From RGIG6178 sp045118975 (GTDB taxonomy: Bacteria > Bacillota_I > Bacilli_A > RFN20 > DUOF01): a stretch of 64,000 nucleotides of DNA. Below are positions 37,186 through 47,094 of the stretch, piece after piece; position 1 is the stretch's first letter, and every line of letters starts with the position of its first letter. The stretch is from the NCBI GenBank assembly GCA_045118975.1, contig JBGVCT010000008.1, forward strand, positions 62,001 to 126,000, in the 5' to 3' direction. The notes under the pieces were generated by a model, which had not been told where the DNA came from, made no database searches, and saw only the letters and a program-made list of their open reading frames with translations. A program made the position numbers and the translations under genes.

Positions 37186-38208
37186 TTACTCCAATATATA
37201 ATCTATCTTACATGATCCTTCTTTGTAAGATACTCTAGCAATACTTCCACTTATAATAGAAAAATTCGGAGATATATGCCCAAAACTGGCATCTATTATA
37301 ACAGGAATATTTAACTCTTTTAATTCTTTATAGTTGGCTTCTTTATAGTCAACATCAAAAAGCGTTTCACTAACTTGTGGTCTACCAATTACTATTGCTT
37401 TTACATTATCAAACCACCCAGCACTTTTAAGTTGAAACAAAGCCCTTTGTTGAGCAAGAACATTTAGTTCACAGCTTTCAATAAAGAAAATAATTCCATC
37501 ATCTTTGTATTTATTAGAAAACTCTTTAACCTTATCATATTTAGTTCCAACAAGATTACTTAAAACATCTAAACAACCAACAAGAACTCTTCCCTTAACT
37601 TCAAATTCTTTTTCTCCACTAAGACAAGTAATATCTCCTCTCTCAGTCAAGTTATACGAATCAAGATAATGTCCTTCTTCTTTTTTGTGATTCTCTACTT
37701 CATAGTCTTTTAAATGAGTAACATAACTTAGTTCTCCTTTTAAAATATCATAACTATCTTGTACATTTGTATACCATTTATTCATTCCATACTCAGGAAA
37801 GTTAACACCATAGATGCTTGCAGTATCAAATAATGTAGTTAATAAAAATACTAGAATTGTATTATCGCTATATCCTTGAAACCATTTGGGAGTAGCTTTA
37901 AGCATCTTATCAAAATCCAAAAATTCTAATAATTCATATTCAACTTCTCCACCAGCTTCACTAATAATAACATCAACACTATCATCTAAATATAGTTGCA
38001 TAAACTCCCTAGCACGATTTTCTCCAGTATCACTACTTGCTTTATAGTGCTTTCTAACACCTTCTGTTAATACAACTTCATGTCCCAATTCATTGAATGT
38101 CTTAATTGCATTATTCATTCTAGAAACATATGGTTCTATCACACTACCAAAAGAAGGGGCGCAAACCCCTATCTTACCATTTTTACTCAGAAACTTCGGA
38201 TACTTCAT
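37186..38208 (-). CDS. S66-family LD-carboxypeptidase (LdcA/MccF-like)
   Basis: 340 residues. The nucleophile Ser sits in FQGYSDNT (~118) and the family phrases IGVCAPSF, GGEVEYELL, FFIESCE and DASFGHISPN (catalytic Glu and His) are present. LdcA trims the D-Ala from muropeptide tetrapeptides during wall recycling; MccF relatives give immunity to microcin-type peptides. Insertions around 180-200 are more MccF-like. Its start lies within the last 26 bases of the DUF368 gene, pointing to a shared envelope role. Confidence 0.88.
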   Translation of the reverse strand: MKYPKFLSKNGKIGVCAPSFGSVIEPYVSRMNNAIKTFNELGHEVVLTEGVRKHYKASSDTGENRAREFMQLYLDDSVDVIISEAGGEVEYELLEFLDFDKMLKATPKWFQGYSDNTILVFLLTTLFDTASIYGVNFPEYGMNKWYTNVQDSYDILKGELSYVTHLKDYEVENHKKEEGHYLDSYNLTERGDITCLSGEKEFEVKGRVLVGCLDVLSNLVGTKYDKVKEFSNKYKDDGIIFFIESCELNVLAQQRALFQLKSAGWFDNVKAIVIGRPQVSETLFDVDYKEANYKELKELNIPVIIDASFGHISPNFSIISGSIARVSYKEGSCKIDYILE

Positions 38209-39115
38209 TTTTTTTATCCTCCTTGTCTTCTAACTCAACAATATTTCGTTGCACTTTCTCTGCATAATAAGAAGCCACAACACCTGCAACTAGTGTAAAT
38301 ATACCAATCAAATACATCCACCATGGCGCATTAAATAAAGTACCATTATATTCTTTATTAGTAGCTAACAAAATCGATACAGGAGAAGCAGCAAGAAGTC
38401 CTACCACAGCAACATTAAATGCATTTGGACATTTTGTGTAGAAGACCCTAACTAATTTAGAAACTGCAACAAACCCAAATACACTACCAAGAAGGAACAT
38501 TCCCATAACGCCCATACTGACACCAAAATTTCCCCAATCAAAAGCAATTAAAGAGTTAACTGCACTATCTATTGTCTTAACAATATAGGTGAAAAAACCA
38601 AACGCCATTAAAAGCATACTACCACTTAATCCAGGTAAAACCATTGCACTAGCACTAATTGTTCCCATAAGCGCAACTAGTAAAAGGAGCCAAAAAGTTA
38701 TAGGTACATCTCCTAAACTATTTTCTGTAAGTAATGGCATCATTACCACAATTCCAAACATAATAGCCATAATTACAAGATATCTAATTTTAAATTGCTC
38801 AAAGTTTGCTTTTTTATATGAAACAGGAATATTTGAAATAACTATTCCTATAAAAAATAATATGGTTGGTAATGGTGCAATATCTAATAATTTTATAATA
38901 GTAAATAACGCAATAACAACACCTGTTGCTAGCCCCACAAATATAGGCCAAGAATTCTTTATGACCTTAAGAGGATGCTTAAAAATGTCTGCAAACGCAT
39001 TTACAAATTCATCATAAATATTAAGCATGATTGCCATAGTTCCACCACTAAATCCTGGCACCATATTAGCAAAACCAAGTGCTATTCCTTTCAAATATTT
39101 AATAAATGTTTTCAT
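38183..39115 (-). CDS. DUF368 family membrane protein (PopT-type), copy 2
   Basis: 310 residues, eight or nine helices. The motifs MVPGFSGGTMAIMLNIYDEF (~19) and VLPGLSGSMLLMAFGFF (~162) match DUF368. Likely recycles undecaprenyl phosphate, as for the copy at 22782-23708, with which it shares the same fold but limited identity. The C-terminal ~15 residues are acidic and overlap the LD-carboxypeptidase start. Confidence 0.92.
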   Translation of the reverse strand: MKTFIKYLKGIALGFANMVPGFSGGTMAIMLNIYDEFVNAFADIFKHPLKVIKNSWPIFVGLATGVVIALFTIIKLLDIAPLPTILFFIGIVISNIPVSYKKANFEQFKIRYLVIMAIMFGIVVMMPLLTENSLGDVPITFWLLLLVALMGTISASAMVLPGLSGSMLLMAFGFFTYIVKTIDSAVNSLIAFDWGNFGVSMGVMGMFLLGSVFGFVAVSKLVRVFYTKCPNAFNVAVVGLLAASPVSILLATNKEYNGTLFNAPWWMYLIGIFTLVAGVVASYYAEKVQRNIVELEDKEDKKNEVSEVSE

Positions 39116-39205
39116 CTTCTTACCTCACAACATAATATACTAATTCTAACTTATCACATCTCACAATTAAAAACCACTAATTTGATATTAATAATTAATA
39201 TCAAT

Positions 39206-39245
39206 AAAAAAAGAGATAACACTACCACCTTAGTCATCTCTTTTT
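39206..39245 (-). terminator. Terminator of surface protein 2
   Basis: Stem GAGATAAC/GTCATCTC (one mismatch) with flanking A and T runs; sequence and position match the terminator of surface protein 1. Confidence 0.75.
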
Positions 39246-39325
39246 TGTTTTAAAAATTTAATTGTTATTTAATTTTGTTTTGCCCTATGTATTTTCTGTA
39301 AATGTTTCTCATATATCTTAAAGAA

Positions 39326-42300
39326 TTACTTAGAAAGCAATTTAAGCATCCCTTTGGTATCCTTTTTTAATTTATTCTTTCTTTCTTTTTTCTTATATCC
39401 TTTAACTTCCTCTTTATTTTCAATTCTCATTTCTACTTGTTGCGCTTCTACTACTTTTTTAGAATTACTTGTAGTAACTCGAGTTTCAATCGGCATTGTT
39501 TCTATTATAAACGCTTCTTGTACCTCTACTTCTTCGATTATTTCATCAACTAACACTACATCTTCATTCTTGTTTACTATGACGCTTCTATATACCTTAT
39601 TTACTCTTCCAATAGCATCTGTAGCAGTATATTTTATTTCATATACACCTGGCTTGTTAGTGTCTACTTTATCGACTCTTGCTCCATCTAAGGTGATTAA
39701 AGTATCCACAGTAAATTCTATATCACTTGTAAATGATACAGCAAGATTTCCTAATTCATCACCTTCATTAAACACTTTAACCGCGCCATCATTTCCTGCC
39801 TCAACAACAGGAGCATTTATCAATACCATCAATCCATAGATATCATTTTCTGTAGACTTGTTATTTTCTTCATCTTCACTTACAACAGTAACATATAAAT
39901 AAGAAGACTCAAAGTCATAGCTATCACTATCATTAACGGATATCAATCTATAACCTGCTTTACTTAAAACAATATTGATTGTATCCATGCTAAAGTCTAC
40001 CGCAGCTTCACTATCAAATGTAACAATAATTAAATTTTCATCAACTTGAACAATATAGTTATTAGACAATCTTGCATTATCTGATAATTTTTCACTAATG
40101 TTATCGGGATTTATAGAATGATCCGAACCACTAGTTATAGGTTGTTTTATAACTACATATCCTGAAATATCACTACTATAAATATCTTTTACAGAATTTC
40201 CCGCCATATCAGCTACATCACTTGGAATTTTTATATATAGATACTGAACACCTTTCCCTACATACATCGTAGATTCTCCTTTTCCTCTTTCAGTATCATC
40301 CGCCGGTTTAATCCATTGACTAGCCGACAAGGCGCTAACATCAATATTATCATTTATAGATATATAGTATTCAATTTCATTTCCCAAATGAGAATTATCA
40401 GCAGAAATTAATTTATTATCTGAAACGCTAATCGTTGCGGTATTTGCATCTTGATCTATTTTTATATCAACTTCTGGTTGCGTTTTATCAATTCTTACAA
40501 AACTACTACCATTATAGGTTGCACAATTTCCAACAGCATCACAGACTTTAAACTCAACTTCAACATCCATTTCTTGGCCAAATACTTGTTGGCCATAACC
40601 ACTATTGCCTGCAACATTAGTAGTAAATTCAACAAATTCATCGCCAAGACTATAATAATACTTATTAACACCACTGTGATTATCCTTTAAGCCTGAAGCT
40701 TTAATAGTAACGTTTTGATTTGTTAGGTTACCATTAGAACTATTAGTTATACTCCATGTTCCACTAGGAGCTGAATTGTCAAATAATGCCTCATTAGAAC
40801 GTTCATAATAAGTTGTATCTACAACATCATAAACTTCCCCACCATATAATGGATATCTAATTTTTAATTTCCATAGATAATACAAGTCTGCTTCTTCATT
40901 CAAAGGCGTATAGGTATCATAATAATATACACCACCAATATATGAGCGTTCACTAATTCCACTTTCTAGTTGACATCCTTCAATGCCATAGTAAGAACAA
41001 TATCCATCTATTTCATTATACATGTCATCCACGTTACTTATACCTACATCATCTATATATACCTCAATATAGTCATATTGAGGACAATCAAGATAGACCA
41101 TTGCTGTTAATTTATAATAGTTACTTACATTTTGTATTCTCTCAAGAACAGTAAATGTACCATCATAAGAATAAACTTTACTAAGCGGACTTAGCCATGT
41201 ATAACGAACTTCAGTATAATCTGTTGAGGCTAGGGAACATGCTGGATATCCCCAATCCATACAATAACTATCAACATGCTCTTGTGAATACCCATCTGCA
41301 TAAAATGATAAAATTTGAATAAAGTCCATTGTATTTACATATCTATCATAGAAAGGATCCATTGGGATACTACTATAATAAAAGAAGTTTCTAGCTCGGT
41401 CTAAATCAACAAATATTCCAGCGTATGGCAAATATAATGCATAATTGTAATATTCATTATATGGTATTCTAAATTCCACTAACGCAGAAAAATCTCCACC
41501 ATTAAGACACATGTCATTTGCTCCTGATATCATATCATAGGCCCATACTCCACATACATTAGCGTTCATTGTCTTAACTTCAATAACTCTTGCAAATGAA
41601 CCATAACCATAAGTATTTTGTACTCCTTCATGAATATCATATAAATAATCATATAAACTACTATAGTAGTACATAGACTCAAAGCTAGAACCATAATATA
41701 CAGGAAAAGTAAAATGAACATAATCAGAAGCATTGAATTCATATTCTACTTTTACAATCGGTTCATTATGAGAGACTGGATAAAACTCATATGCCCCTGC
41801 ATCATATAGTTGCATTAATTCCCCTCTATTAGAAGTTACATTAACAACAGTATAATTAACAGGATATGCATTTGTACGAGTTAAAAAATCACTCAGGTCA
41901 TATTCAAATTCTGATCTTGCATAAATAACAGATCTAAACATACCACTTCCATCCATTCGTAAATCATTAGTTATTCCTGGATTGCTATATGAACCTGAAA
42001 CTGTTAAATACTCAGTGACAAAACTAGCATTTCGTTCCCATTCATTACCTGCTTTATCAGTAAATAAACCTAGTCCACCAACAAACAAATAATATCTACC
42101 AGTTAAAGATGTTATTGTAAATTCTGCCTTATTACCATTTGCAGAGACTAATTCATAGTCCACTGGTTCAAAAACTTGGTTTCCTACGCCATCGCTATCA
42201 GTATCAAGATAATAGTAAAAATAAGGAGGAAGAGAATTCAACTCAGAACCGCCTTCGTCAACAGCAGTAACTACCACATTTTTTGTCTTAGTCCATGAAT

Positions 42301-44629
42301 CATCATTAATAATATCTATGTTAATAGTAGGTGCAATTTGATCCATAAATATGGAAGCAGTAACTGGATCTGCCATATTTCCTGCACCATCATAAATAGT
42401 CATTGTAACTGTGTGAGTACCATTATTGCTATTTGCAAGATAAACGAATGTGGGTTTACTAGATGTTAATGACCTAATTTCCGTTGACCCCTCATCAATT
42501 TTATATCTACTAACTCCCGAACCACTCTTATTAGGGTTGCTAGAGCTATAATCACTCGTTGTTAGCAGCACACTTACATAAGTAGTATTTGTATATCCTA
42601 TTTCTGCCAATGAGTTACCCCTCAAGTCAAATGAGGTTATCACAGGCTTTGTTTTATCTATTCCAAAAGAAGTACCATTTGCAGATTCCTTACAATTACC
42701 CGCAACATCACACACCCCAAAAGTGTACCAGTTTATTGGTTGTTCCTCAGTCCATGTTTGTTGCCCATAACCTGAATCACCACCAACACTTGTTGTAAAC
42801 TTATTTCTTGTTCCAGATGTTTGTTCCAAAGTGCGCCAGAAGTAATAATCTACACCACTACCACTATCTTTAACTCCGCTAATACGCACTGTCATATCTG
42901 TGTTTGCCCATTGAGAAGCCCAAGCAGATGTATCAGATTTTGTAAATGTAATTCCTGTTAAACTCAAAGTTTTATCTATTTTCACATTAGTTGTTACATA
43001 TGTAGAACCATTCTTATAAAAACTACAATTTCCTGCCGCATCACAAACAGAGAATACTAAAGTTATATTAATATCTGTACTCCATGTATGTTGCCCATAA
43101 CCTGAATCACCAGTTGAAATAGTTGAAAAGGAAATCCAAGTAGTACCGCTATCAGTTGAATATCTATACATTGTAATACCACTCTTATAAGTGCCACCGT
43201 CTGTTGCTCCGCTTGCCTTAATTGTAACACTAGTATTTACCCAAACTCCTCCAGAAGGATTACTTACAGCAAATGAAGTTACAGTTGGCTTTGTGGTATC
43301 AATTTTAACATATGTGGTTTTTGTTGAACTACAATTTCCCAATACATCACATGCTTTAATATACAATGTATCATTTCTTGCAGAGCTAAAACTAACTTCA
43401 TTGTCAGAGCCAAATGTTGTATATGTTCCACTGCTTGATGTTGAATAATAATATGCATCCATTCCTGATCCTGAATCTGTAGCACCTGATCCAGTAATCT
43501 TTACAGTTTGATTTGTCCAATTGCCACCAGAACTATTACTTATTGACATATTGGTTATACTAGGAGCCGACGTATCTTTATATACTGTAACTAAAAAAGG
43601 ATATCCCGTTCCATCATAATACCTCAATATTAATCTTACCGAGAGCGTTGAATATGAATTAGGCGTATATGAAGAATAATGAGGCAATGCCGCTGTATAA
43701 GTTCCTTGATAAACACTTGAAGCCACTTCGAAAAATGTTCCATTATTATAGGAAATCTCTATATCATAAGAAAAAACAGCATTACAATTATCATCTGCAA
43801 TGTAATAAGTTAATTTACCCGCCTCAAATGAGTATGAATAATAATAAGTTCCACCATTACCGCTACCTTTTTCTACAGTTTTAGTCGAACCTGACTTATT
43901 TACCCCTGTTATTCTAAAATAATTTACATTAGCCTTTTTAGCAGCGTCACCTAATTTTAACTCAAAATAGAAACAATCCGTATTAGCTAAATTAAATAAA
44001 CCACTACCATCATCATAGGCACACATTGCATAATATCTGTTTTCAAAAGCGTTGGAAGTACCATCCCTATCATCATCAGTGCCCGCACCATGCCACCATA
44101 TAGCCTTACCTTGGACACATGCTGAACTAGAATTACAAATAGTTTCTGAATTTAATCCAGTTATAGATGTATATTTTGATAAATCATAATTAGCAGCACT
44201 TCCAGGTCCTTGAAAAGCCAATCTTAAATAAACACTTGTTCCAGGACTATTTGCTGAATCATAAATTTTTGTTTTATTACTAGAAAATCCTGAATCGCTA
44301 TATGTGTAAACATGAATATGAGACATATCATGATTTGAATCCGGTTCAAGATATGCTGCTACCCAAACTTGTTTGCTTGTAGTTCCATATTCTGAAAAAT
44401 TACCGGAAGCATTGATTGTACAAACATATTGAACACTTCCAGTAGCACCACTAGTACTACAACTTACACCTTGACCATTAGCCCAAAAACTTCCAGCACT
44501 AACCTTTTGAGAAAATAAAACTCCAAAAATAAAGGTCAATACAAAAATTAGAGTTAATTTTAAAACCCTCACAGAAATATTCTTGCCAAATTTATTATCT
44601 ATTGATAATAGTTCGAAATTTACTTTCAT
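39326..44629 (-). CDS. Secreted Ig-like repeat surface protein 2
   Basis: 1767 residues. Signal peptide with a long n-region, hydrophobic ~24-40, cleavage near SAG. A ~330-residue N-domain is followed by Ig-like repeats with WTNQ and CDxxGNC motifs (~355-660), a central ~600-residue Tyr/Asp-rich region without clear repeats, one more Ig repeat, then the same DUF5011-like domain as protein 1 and a matching Glu/Val then Lys-rich tail (QQVEMRIENKEEVKGYKKK). It ends LLSK at a TAA where protein 1 has Trp; FFKIYE would follow in frame. No LPxTG or C-terminal helix. GGAGATG precedes the ATG in a 5' region resembling that of protein 1. It is a giant adhesin or envelope-layer candidate. Confidence 0.85.
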   Translation of the reverse strand: MKVNFELLSIDNKFGKNISVRVLKLTLIFVLTFIFGVLFSQKVSAGSFWANGQGVSCSTSGATGSVQYVCTINASGNFSEYGTTSKQVWVAAYLEPDSNHDMSHIHVYTYSDSGFSSNKTKIYDSANSPGTSVYLRLAFQGPGSAANYDLSKYTSITGLNSETICNSSSACVQGKAIWWHGAGTDDDRDGTSNAFENRYYAMCAYDDGSGLFNLANTDCFYFELKLGDAAKKANVNYFRITGVNKSGSTKTVEKGSGNGGTYYYSYSFEAGKLTYYIADDNCNAVFSYDIEISYNNGTFFEVASSVYQGTYTAALPHYSSYTPNSYSTLSVRLILRYYDGTGYPFLVTVYKDTSAPSITNMSISNSSGGNWTNQTVKITGSGATDSGSGMDAYYYSTSSSGTYTTFGSDNEVSFSSARNDTLYIKACDVLGNCSSTKTTYVKIDTTKPTVTSFAVSNPSGGVWVNTSVTIKASGATDGGTYKSGITMYRYSTDSGTTWISFSTISTGDSGYGQHTWSTDINITLVFSVCDAAGNCSFYKNGSTYVTTNVKIDKTLSLTGITFTKSDTSAWASQWANTDMTVRISGVKDSGSGVDYYFWRTLEQTSGTRNKFTTSVGGDSGYGQQTWTEEQPINWYTFGVCDVAGNCKESANGTSFGIDKTKPVITSFDLRGNSLAEIGYTNTTYVSVLLTTSDYSSSNPNKSGSGVSRYKIDEGSTEIRSLTSSKPTFVYLANSNNGTHTVTMTIYDGAGNMADPVTASIFMDQIAPTINIDIINDDSWTKTKNVVVTAVDEGGSELNSLPPYFYYYLDTDSDGVGNQVFEPVDYELVSANGNKAEFTITSLTGRYYLFVGGLGLFTDKAGNEWERNASFVTEYLTVSGSYSNPGITNDLRMDGSGMFRSVIYARSEFEYDLSDFLTRTNAYPVNYTVVNVTSNRGELMQLYDAGAYEFYPVSHNEPIVKVEYEFNASDYVHFTFPVYYGSSFESMYYYSSLYDYLYDIHEGVQNTYGYGSFARVIEVKTMNANVCGVWAYDMISGANDMCLNGGDFSALVEFRIPYNEYYNYALYLPYAGIFVDLDRARNFFYYSSIPMDPFYDRYVNTMDFIQILSFYADGYSQEHVDSYCMDWGYPACSLASTDYTEVRYTWLSPLSKVYSYDGTFTVLERIQNVSNYYKLTAMVYLDCPQYDYIEVYIDDVGISNVDDMYNEIDGYCSYYGIEGCQLESGISERSYIGGVYYYDTYTPLNEEADLYYLWKLKIRYPLYGGEVYDVVDTTYYERSNEALFDNSAPSGTWSITNSSNGNLTNQNVTIKASGLKDNHSGVNKYYYSLGDEFVEFTTNVAGNSGYGQQVFGQEMDVEVEFKVCDAVGNCATYNGSSFVRIDKTQPEVDIKIDQDANTATISVSDNKLISADNSHLGNEIEYYISINDNIDVSALSASQWIKPADDTERGKGESTMYVGKGVQYLYIKIPSDVADMAGNSVKDIYSSDISGYVVIKQPITSGSDHSINPDNISEKLSDNARLSNNYIVQVDENLIIVTFDSEAAVDFSMDTINIVLSKAGYRLISVNDSDSYDFESSYLYVTVVSEDEENNKSTENDIYGLMVLINAPVVEAGNDGAVKVFNEGDELGNLAVSFTSDIEFTVDTLITLDGARVDKVDTNKPGVYEIKYTATDAIGRVNKVYRSVIVNKNEDVVLVDEIIEEVEVQEAFIIETMPIETRVTTSNSKKVVEAQQVEMRIENKEEVKGYKKKERKNKLKKDTKGMLKLLSK
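42640..43590 (-). repeat. Ig-like repeats in surface protein 2
   Basis: Three degenerate units of ~100 codons with WTNQ/WVNT/WANT openings and CDxxGNC closings; a further isolated unit lies at about 40470-40770. Confidence 0.7.
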
Positions 44630-44717
44630 AGCAAAACATCTCCATTTCTATACTACAATTTTACTCTTCTAGATGAACTTATTTAAATGATTAAGATATA
44701 TTTTGTTGAGAAAATAA

Positions 44718-44745
44718 AAAAAAGTTAGTCTATCGACCAACTTTA
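44718..44745 (-). terminator. Intrinsic terminator after tRNA-Ser
   Basis: On the minus strand stem AAAGTTGGTC/GACTAACTTT (one G-U pair) with loop GATA, then a T run; 11 bases past the tRNA CCA end. Confidence 0.8.
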
Positions 44746-44755
44746 ATTTTTTAAA

Positions 44756-44846
44756 TGGCGGAATGGGCGGGACTCGAACCCGCGCGCCAGTTTCCCGACC
44801 TATATCCTTAGCAGGGATACCTCTTCACCAACTTGAGTACCATTCC
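44756..44846 (-). tRNA. tRNA-Ser(GCT)
   Basis: 91 bases with acceptor GGAATGG/CCATTCC, anticodon stem TATCC/GGATA and loop CTGCTAA (anticodon GCT), a long serine-type variable arm, T-arm GCGGG TTCGAGT CCCGC and encoded CCA. Reads AGC/AGT codons. Confidence 0.97.
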
Positions 44847-44864
44847 ATTTATTAACGCCTTTAG

Positions 44865-44893
44865 ATATTATCATACTTAAAGGCGCTTTTCAA
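44865..44893 (-). promoter_or_regulatory. Promoter of tRNA-Ser within an inverted repeat
   Basis: TTGAAA and TAATAT with a 17-base spacer, ending 19 bases before the tRNA 5' end. The arms CGCCTTTA/TAAAGGCG (about 44856-44885) span the promoter, forming a dyad that could be an operator or the terminator of the upstream membrane-protein gene. Confidence 0.65.
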
Positions 44894-44902
44894 TAATAAA
44901 TC

Positions 44903-45853
44903 TTAATTTTTATTACTAGAATTTTTATTTAAGTCATTTAATGCATCATTTAGCATGGCATTTCTTTCTTTATGGAAATATTGATTAACATCTACACAAT
45001 ATTTTCTAAGATACAATTCTACACCAAGCAATCCAGGACACATAAACACAAAGAATCCTACTGCTGATATTAAAAGTAAAGTATCTAGAGAGTAAACTGG
45101 ATTCTTACTCATAAAGAAATAGATTAAACCTGAAGCAACTATTGGAACTAAATATAGTAAGTGGCATAGCGTTGCTTTTAAATAATATTCCCATCTTTTT
45201 GTACTTACTACTCTTTTTGTGTGAGCAATAACACCATCCATAGACTTTCCTTCTAAATTGTTTAATCTTAAAAAGCTAACATATGGCAATACCGCTCTTT
45301 GCAATTTAACAACATAGAAAACTACAGCAGCAACAGCTAATGCAATAGCTTCAATAATAAGTACTGTTTCATTAAAGCCTTCTAAAGCTACTAATTGATT
45401 TGTTTTTTCAACAATACTTACACCAACTTGATCATATATTTCATAAATTTGTGTCCCATATAATCTAACGATCACTGCCGCTCCAACCGTTTCTCCAACA
45501 AACATTGTAGCAATGGCCGATAGAAGCGCTGTTACATTTGTAGTAACAAAAATTTTTATATATGATATAAAGTTTAAATATCCACAAATAAGACTAACTT
45601 TAAATCCATCTAGTAGCGTTTCTCCAGAAGCTGGACCAAACCAAATAAAATGTTTATAACCCATTATAAGAGGAATATCCACAAATAAAATAATTAATGG
45701 CGCTAAAATTGGAAGTAAATAGGAAACAACAAACGTAACATATAAAATTAAGCAAAACACTAATGTAAGTGTTATATATTCAAGCTTGTTATCTTTAAAA
45801 GACTTTCTTTTAAGAGCTTCTTGTATTTTTTGTTCAATATTAATTTCAGGCAT
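44903..45853 (-). CDS. Uncharacterised multi-helix membrane protein
   Basis: 316 residues with about six membrane helices (two near 25-70, others ~85-120, 165-185, 225-250, 260-285), and hydrophilic ends. It resembles DUF975-type glycerol/integral membrane proteins in general layout, but no diagnostic motif was found. The ATG at 45853 follows GGGGTG by five bases; an upstream in-frame ATG would lie before that site. Confidence 0.65.
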   Translation of the reverse strand: MPEINIEQKIQEALKRKSFKDNKLEYITLTLVFCLILYVTFVVSYLLPILAPLIILFVDIPLIMGYKHFIWFGPASGETLLDGFKVSLICGYLNFISYIKIFVTTNVTALLSAIATMFVGETVGAAVIVRLYGTQIYEIYDQVGVSIVEKTNQLVALEGFNETVLIIEAIALAVAAVVFYVVKLQRAVLPYVSFLRLNNLEGKSMDGVIAHTKRVVSTKRWEYYLKATLCHLLYLVPIVASGLIYFFMSKNPVYSLDTLLLISAVGFFVFMCPGLLGVELYLRKYCVDVNQYFHKERNAMLNDALNDLNKNSSNKN

Positions 45854-45942
45854 AGATTCACCCCACATGTAACAATTATTGCAAAAAATAAATAAAATTA
45901 CAATTTTAATTTATGTATAAATTAGTAAAAACTCCAAATAAA

Positions 45943-45984
45943 TAAAAAAAAGGAGTAATTATCTACTTTTCTCCCCTTTTTTTT
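45943..45984 (-). terminator. Probable terminator after the LolA-like gene
   Basis: Imperfect A-run/GGAG ... CTCC/T-run hairpin just past the stop at 45986. Weak stem, so only probable. Confidence 0.5.
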
Positions 45985-45985
45985 G

Positions 45986-46993
45986 CTATTTTGAAGCACT
46001 AACCTCCATACCATTTGCAATGTTTAAATATGTAGCAACATCTAAACTATCACCATAAATTATAATTTCTATTCCATTGTATGTATAACTTACTTTGTCT
46101 TCTTGCAAGATAACAAATCCATTAATTGTCATAACAATTTCTCCATTTGTTTCAATTACTTCTAATTCCTCACATACATTACTAACCTTTTCTATTACCG
46201 TAAAATTACTATCACCACTATAAACTAGCATATGCATATTCTCGTCTTCTATATTTACAACCACACTATCAACTAATTCAATATTTAAATCACTTCCAGT
46301 GAGCATATATGGTAAATCCTCTATCGGAGAAACAACATCTTCACTAATATTTTCTCTAGACATATTCATACTCTTATTTAAATCAAAATAATCTTCTTCA
46401 AAACTAACATCTTTTTCAACCCTTGTGAAATTGATTCTTAAAACAACTTCATCTTTATCATTATAAATATTAACCCACACTGGAACCATTTCATTGGAAA
46501 ACTTTATTTCTTGTCGAGTATATAAAGGTGAATGTTTATATGACAATTTACTTTCTACAATGATACCATCCTCTACTTTTTTTAACTCGTAATCGCCATC
46601 AAAAACAGATAATAAAGATTGATAAATGTATGGTTTAGCGCTATTAAGTGGCCATCCTGATTTAAACTTATGGGCTTTGTTCAAATTCGGTGTTAATACA
46701 TACACACCCTCTTTATTTCTAAGTAAAATTTGTTCTTGATTGATGGAAGTGTCATATAAACTGACTTTAAATAGATCTTCCTCACTTTTTAAATAATCTA
46801 CTTTCACATTAAACACTCTTTTTTCTTCACCATTTAATATTTCCATATTTCCTTCAATGCTATATGAATTTAAATTTTCAGAAATATTTTCAATTTTATC
46901 TTTTATAGTTTCCCCACCAAAGAAAATTTTCCACACTCCAAATCCAATTGCCAATAGTATCGCTAGTGTTATCGCTATCTTTTTAATCATCAT
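45986..46993 (-). CDS. LolA/RseB-like extracytoplasmic protein with membrane anchor
   Basis: 335 residues. An N-terminal helix (~4-24) with no lipobox Cys acts as anchor or uncleaved signal. The following beta-rich region (SIEGNMEILNGEEKRVFNVKVDYLKSED-like pattern at ~43-70, then LLRNKEGVYVLTPN) resembles the LolA/RseB/YdcC half-barrel that binds lipid or peptide groups in Firmicutes envelope proteins. Acidic C-terminal half. Function not known. AAAGGAGAG precedes the ATG; the next ATG codon is also possible. A separate transcript is likely. Confidence 0.7.
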   Translation of the reverse strand: MMIKKIAITLAILLAIGFGVWKIFFGGETIKDKIENISENLNSYSIEGNMEILNGEEKRVFNVKVDYLKSEEDLFKVSLYDTSINQEQILLRNKEGVYVLTPNLNKAHKFKSGWPLNSAKPYIYQSLLSVFDGDYELKKVEDGIIVESKLSYKHSPLYTRQEIKFSNEMVPVWVNIYNDKDEVVLRINFTRVEKDVSFEEDYFDLNKSMNMSRENISEDVVSPIEDLPYMLTGSDLNIELVDSVVVNIEDENMHMLVYSGDSNFTVIEKVSNVCEELEVIETNGEIVMTINGFVILQEDKVSYTYNGIEIIIYGDSLDVATYLNIANGMEVSASK

Positions 46994-47094
46994 TTTCTCT
47001 CCTTTGCTACTTAATACATATGCAACTCATTTTCAAAAAATGATGAATTATTTTATAAAACCTACACATATTAAATATAAAGAGGAGGTAAATT

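Noticed and set aside
39354..39839. A 161-codon plus-strand open frame.
   Set aside because: It is antisense to the Ser/Thr/Val-rich C-terminus of surface protein 2 and has no ribosome site or family match.
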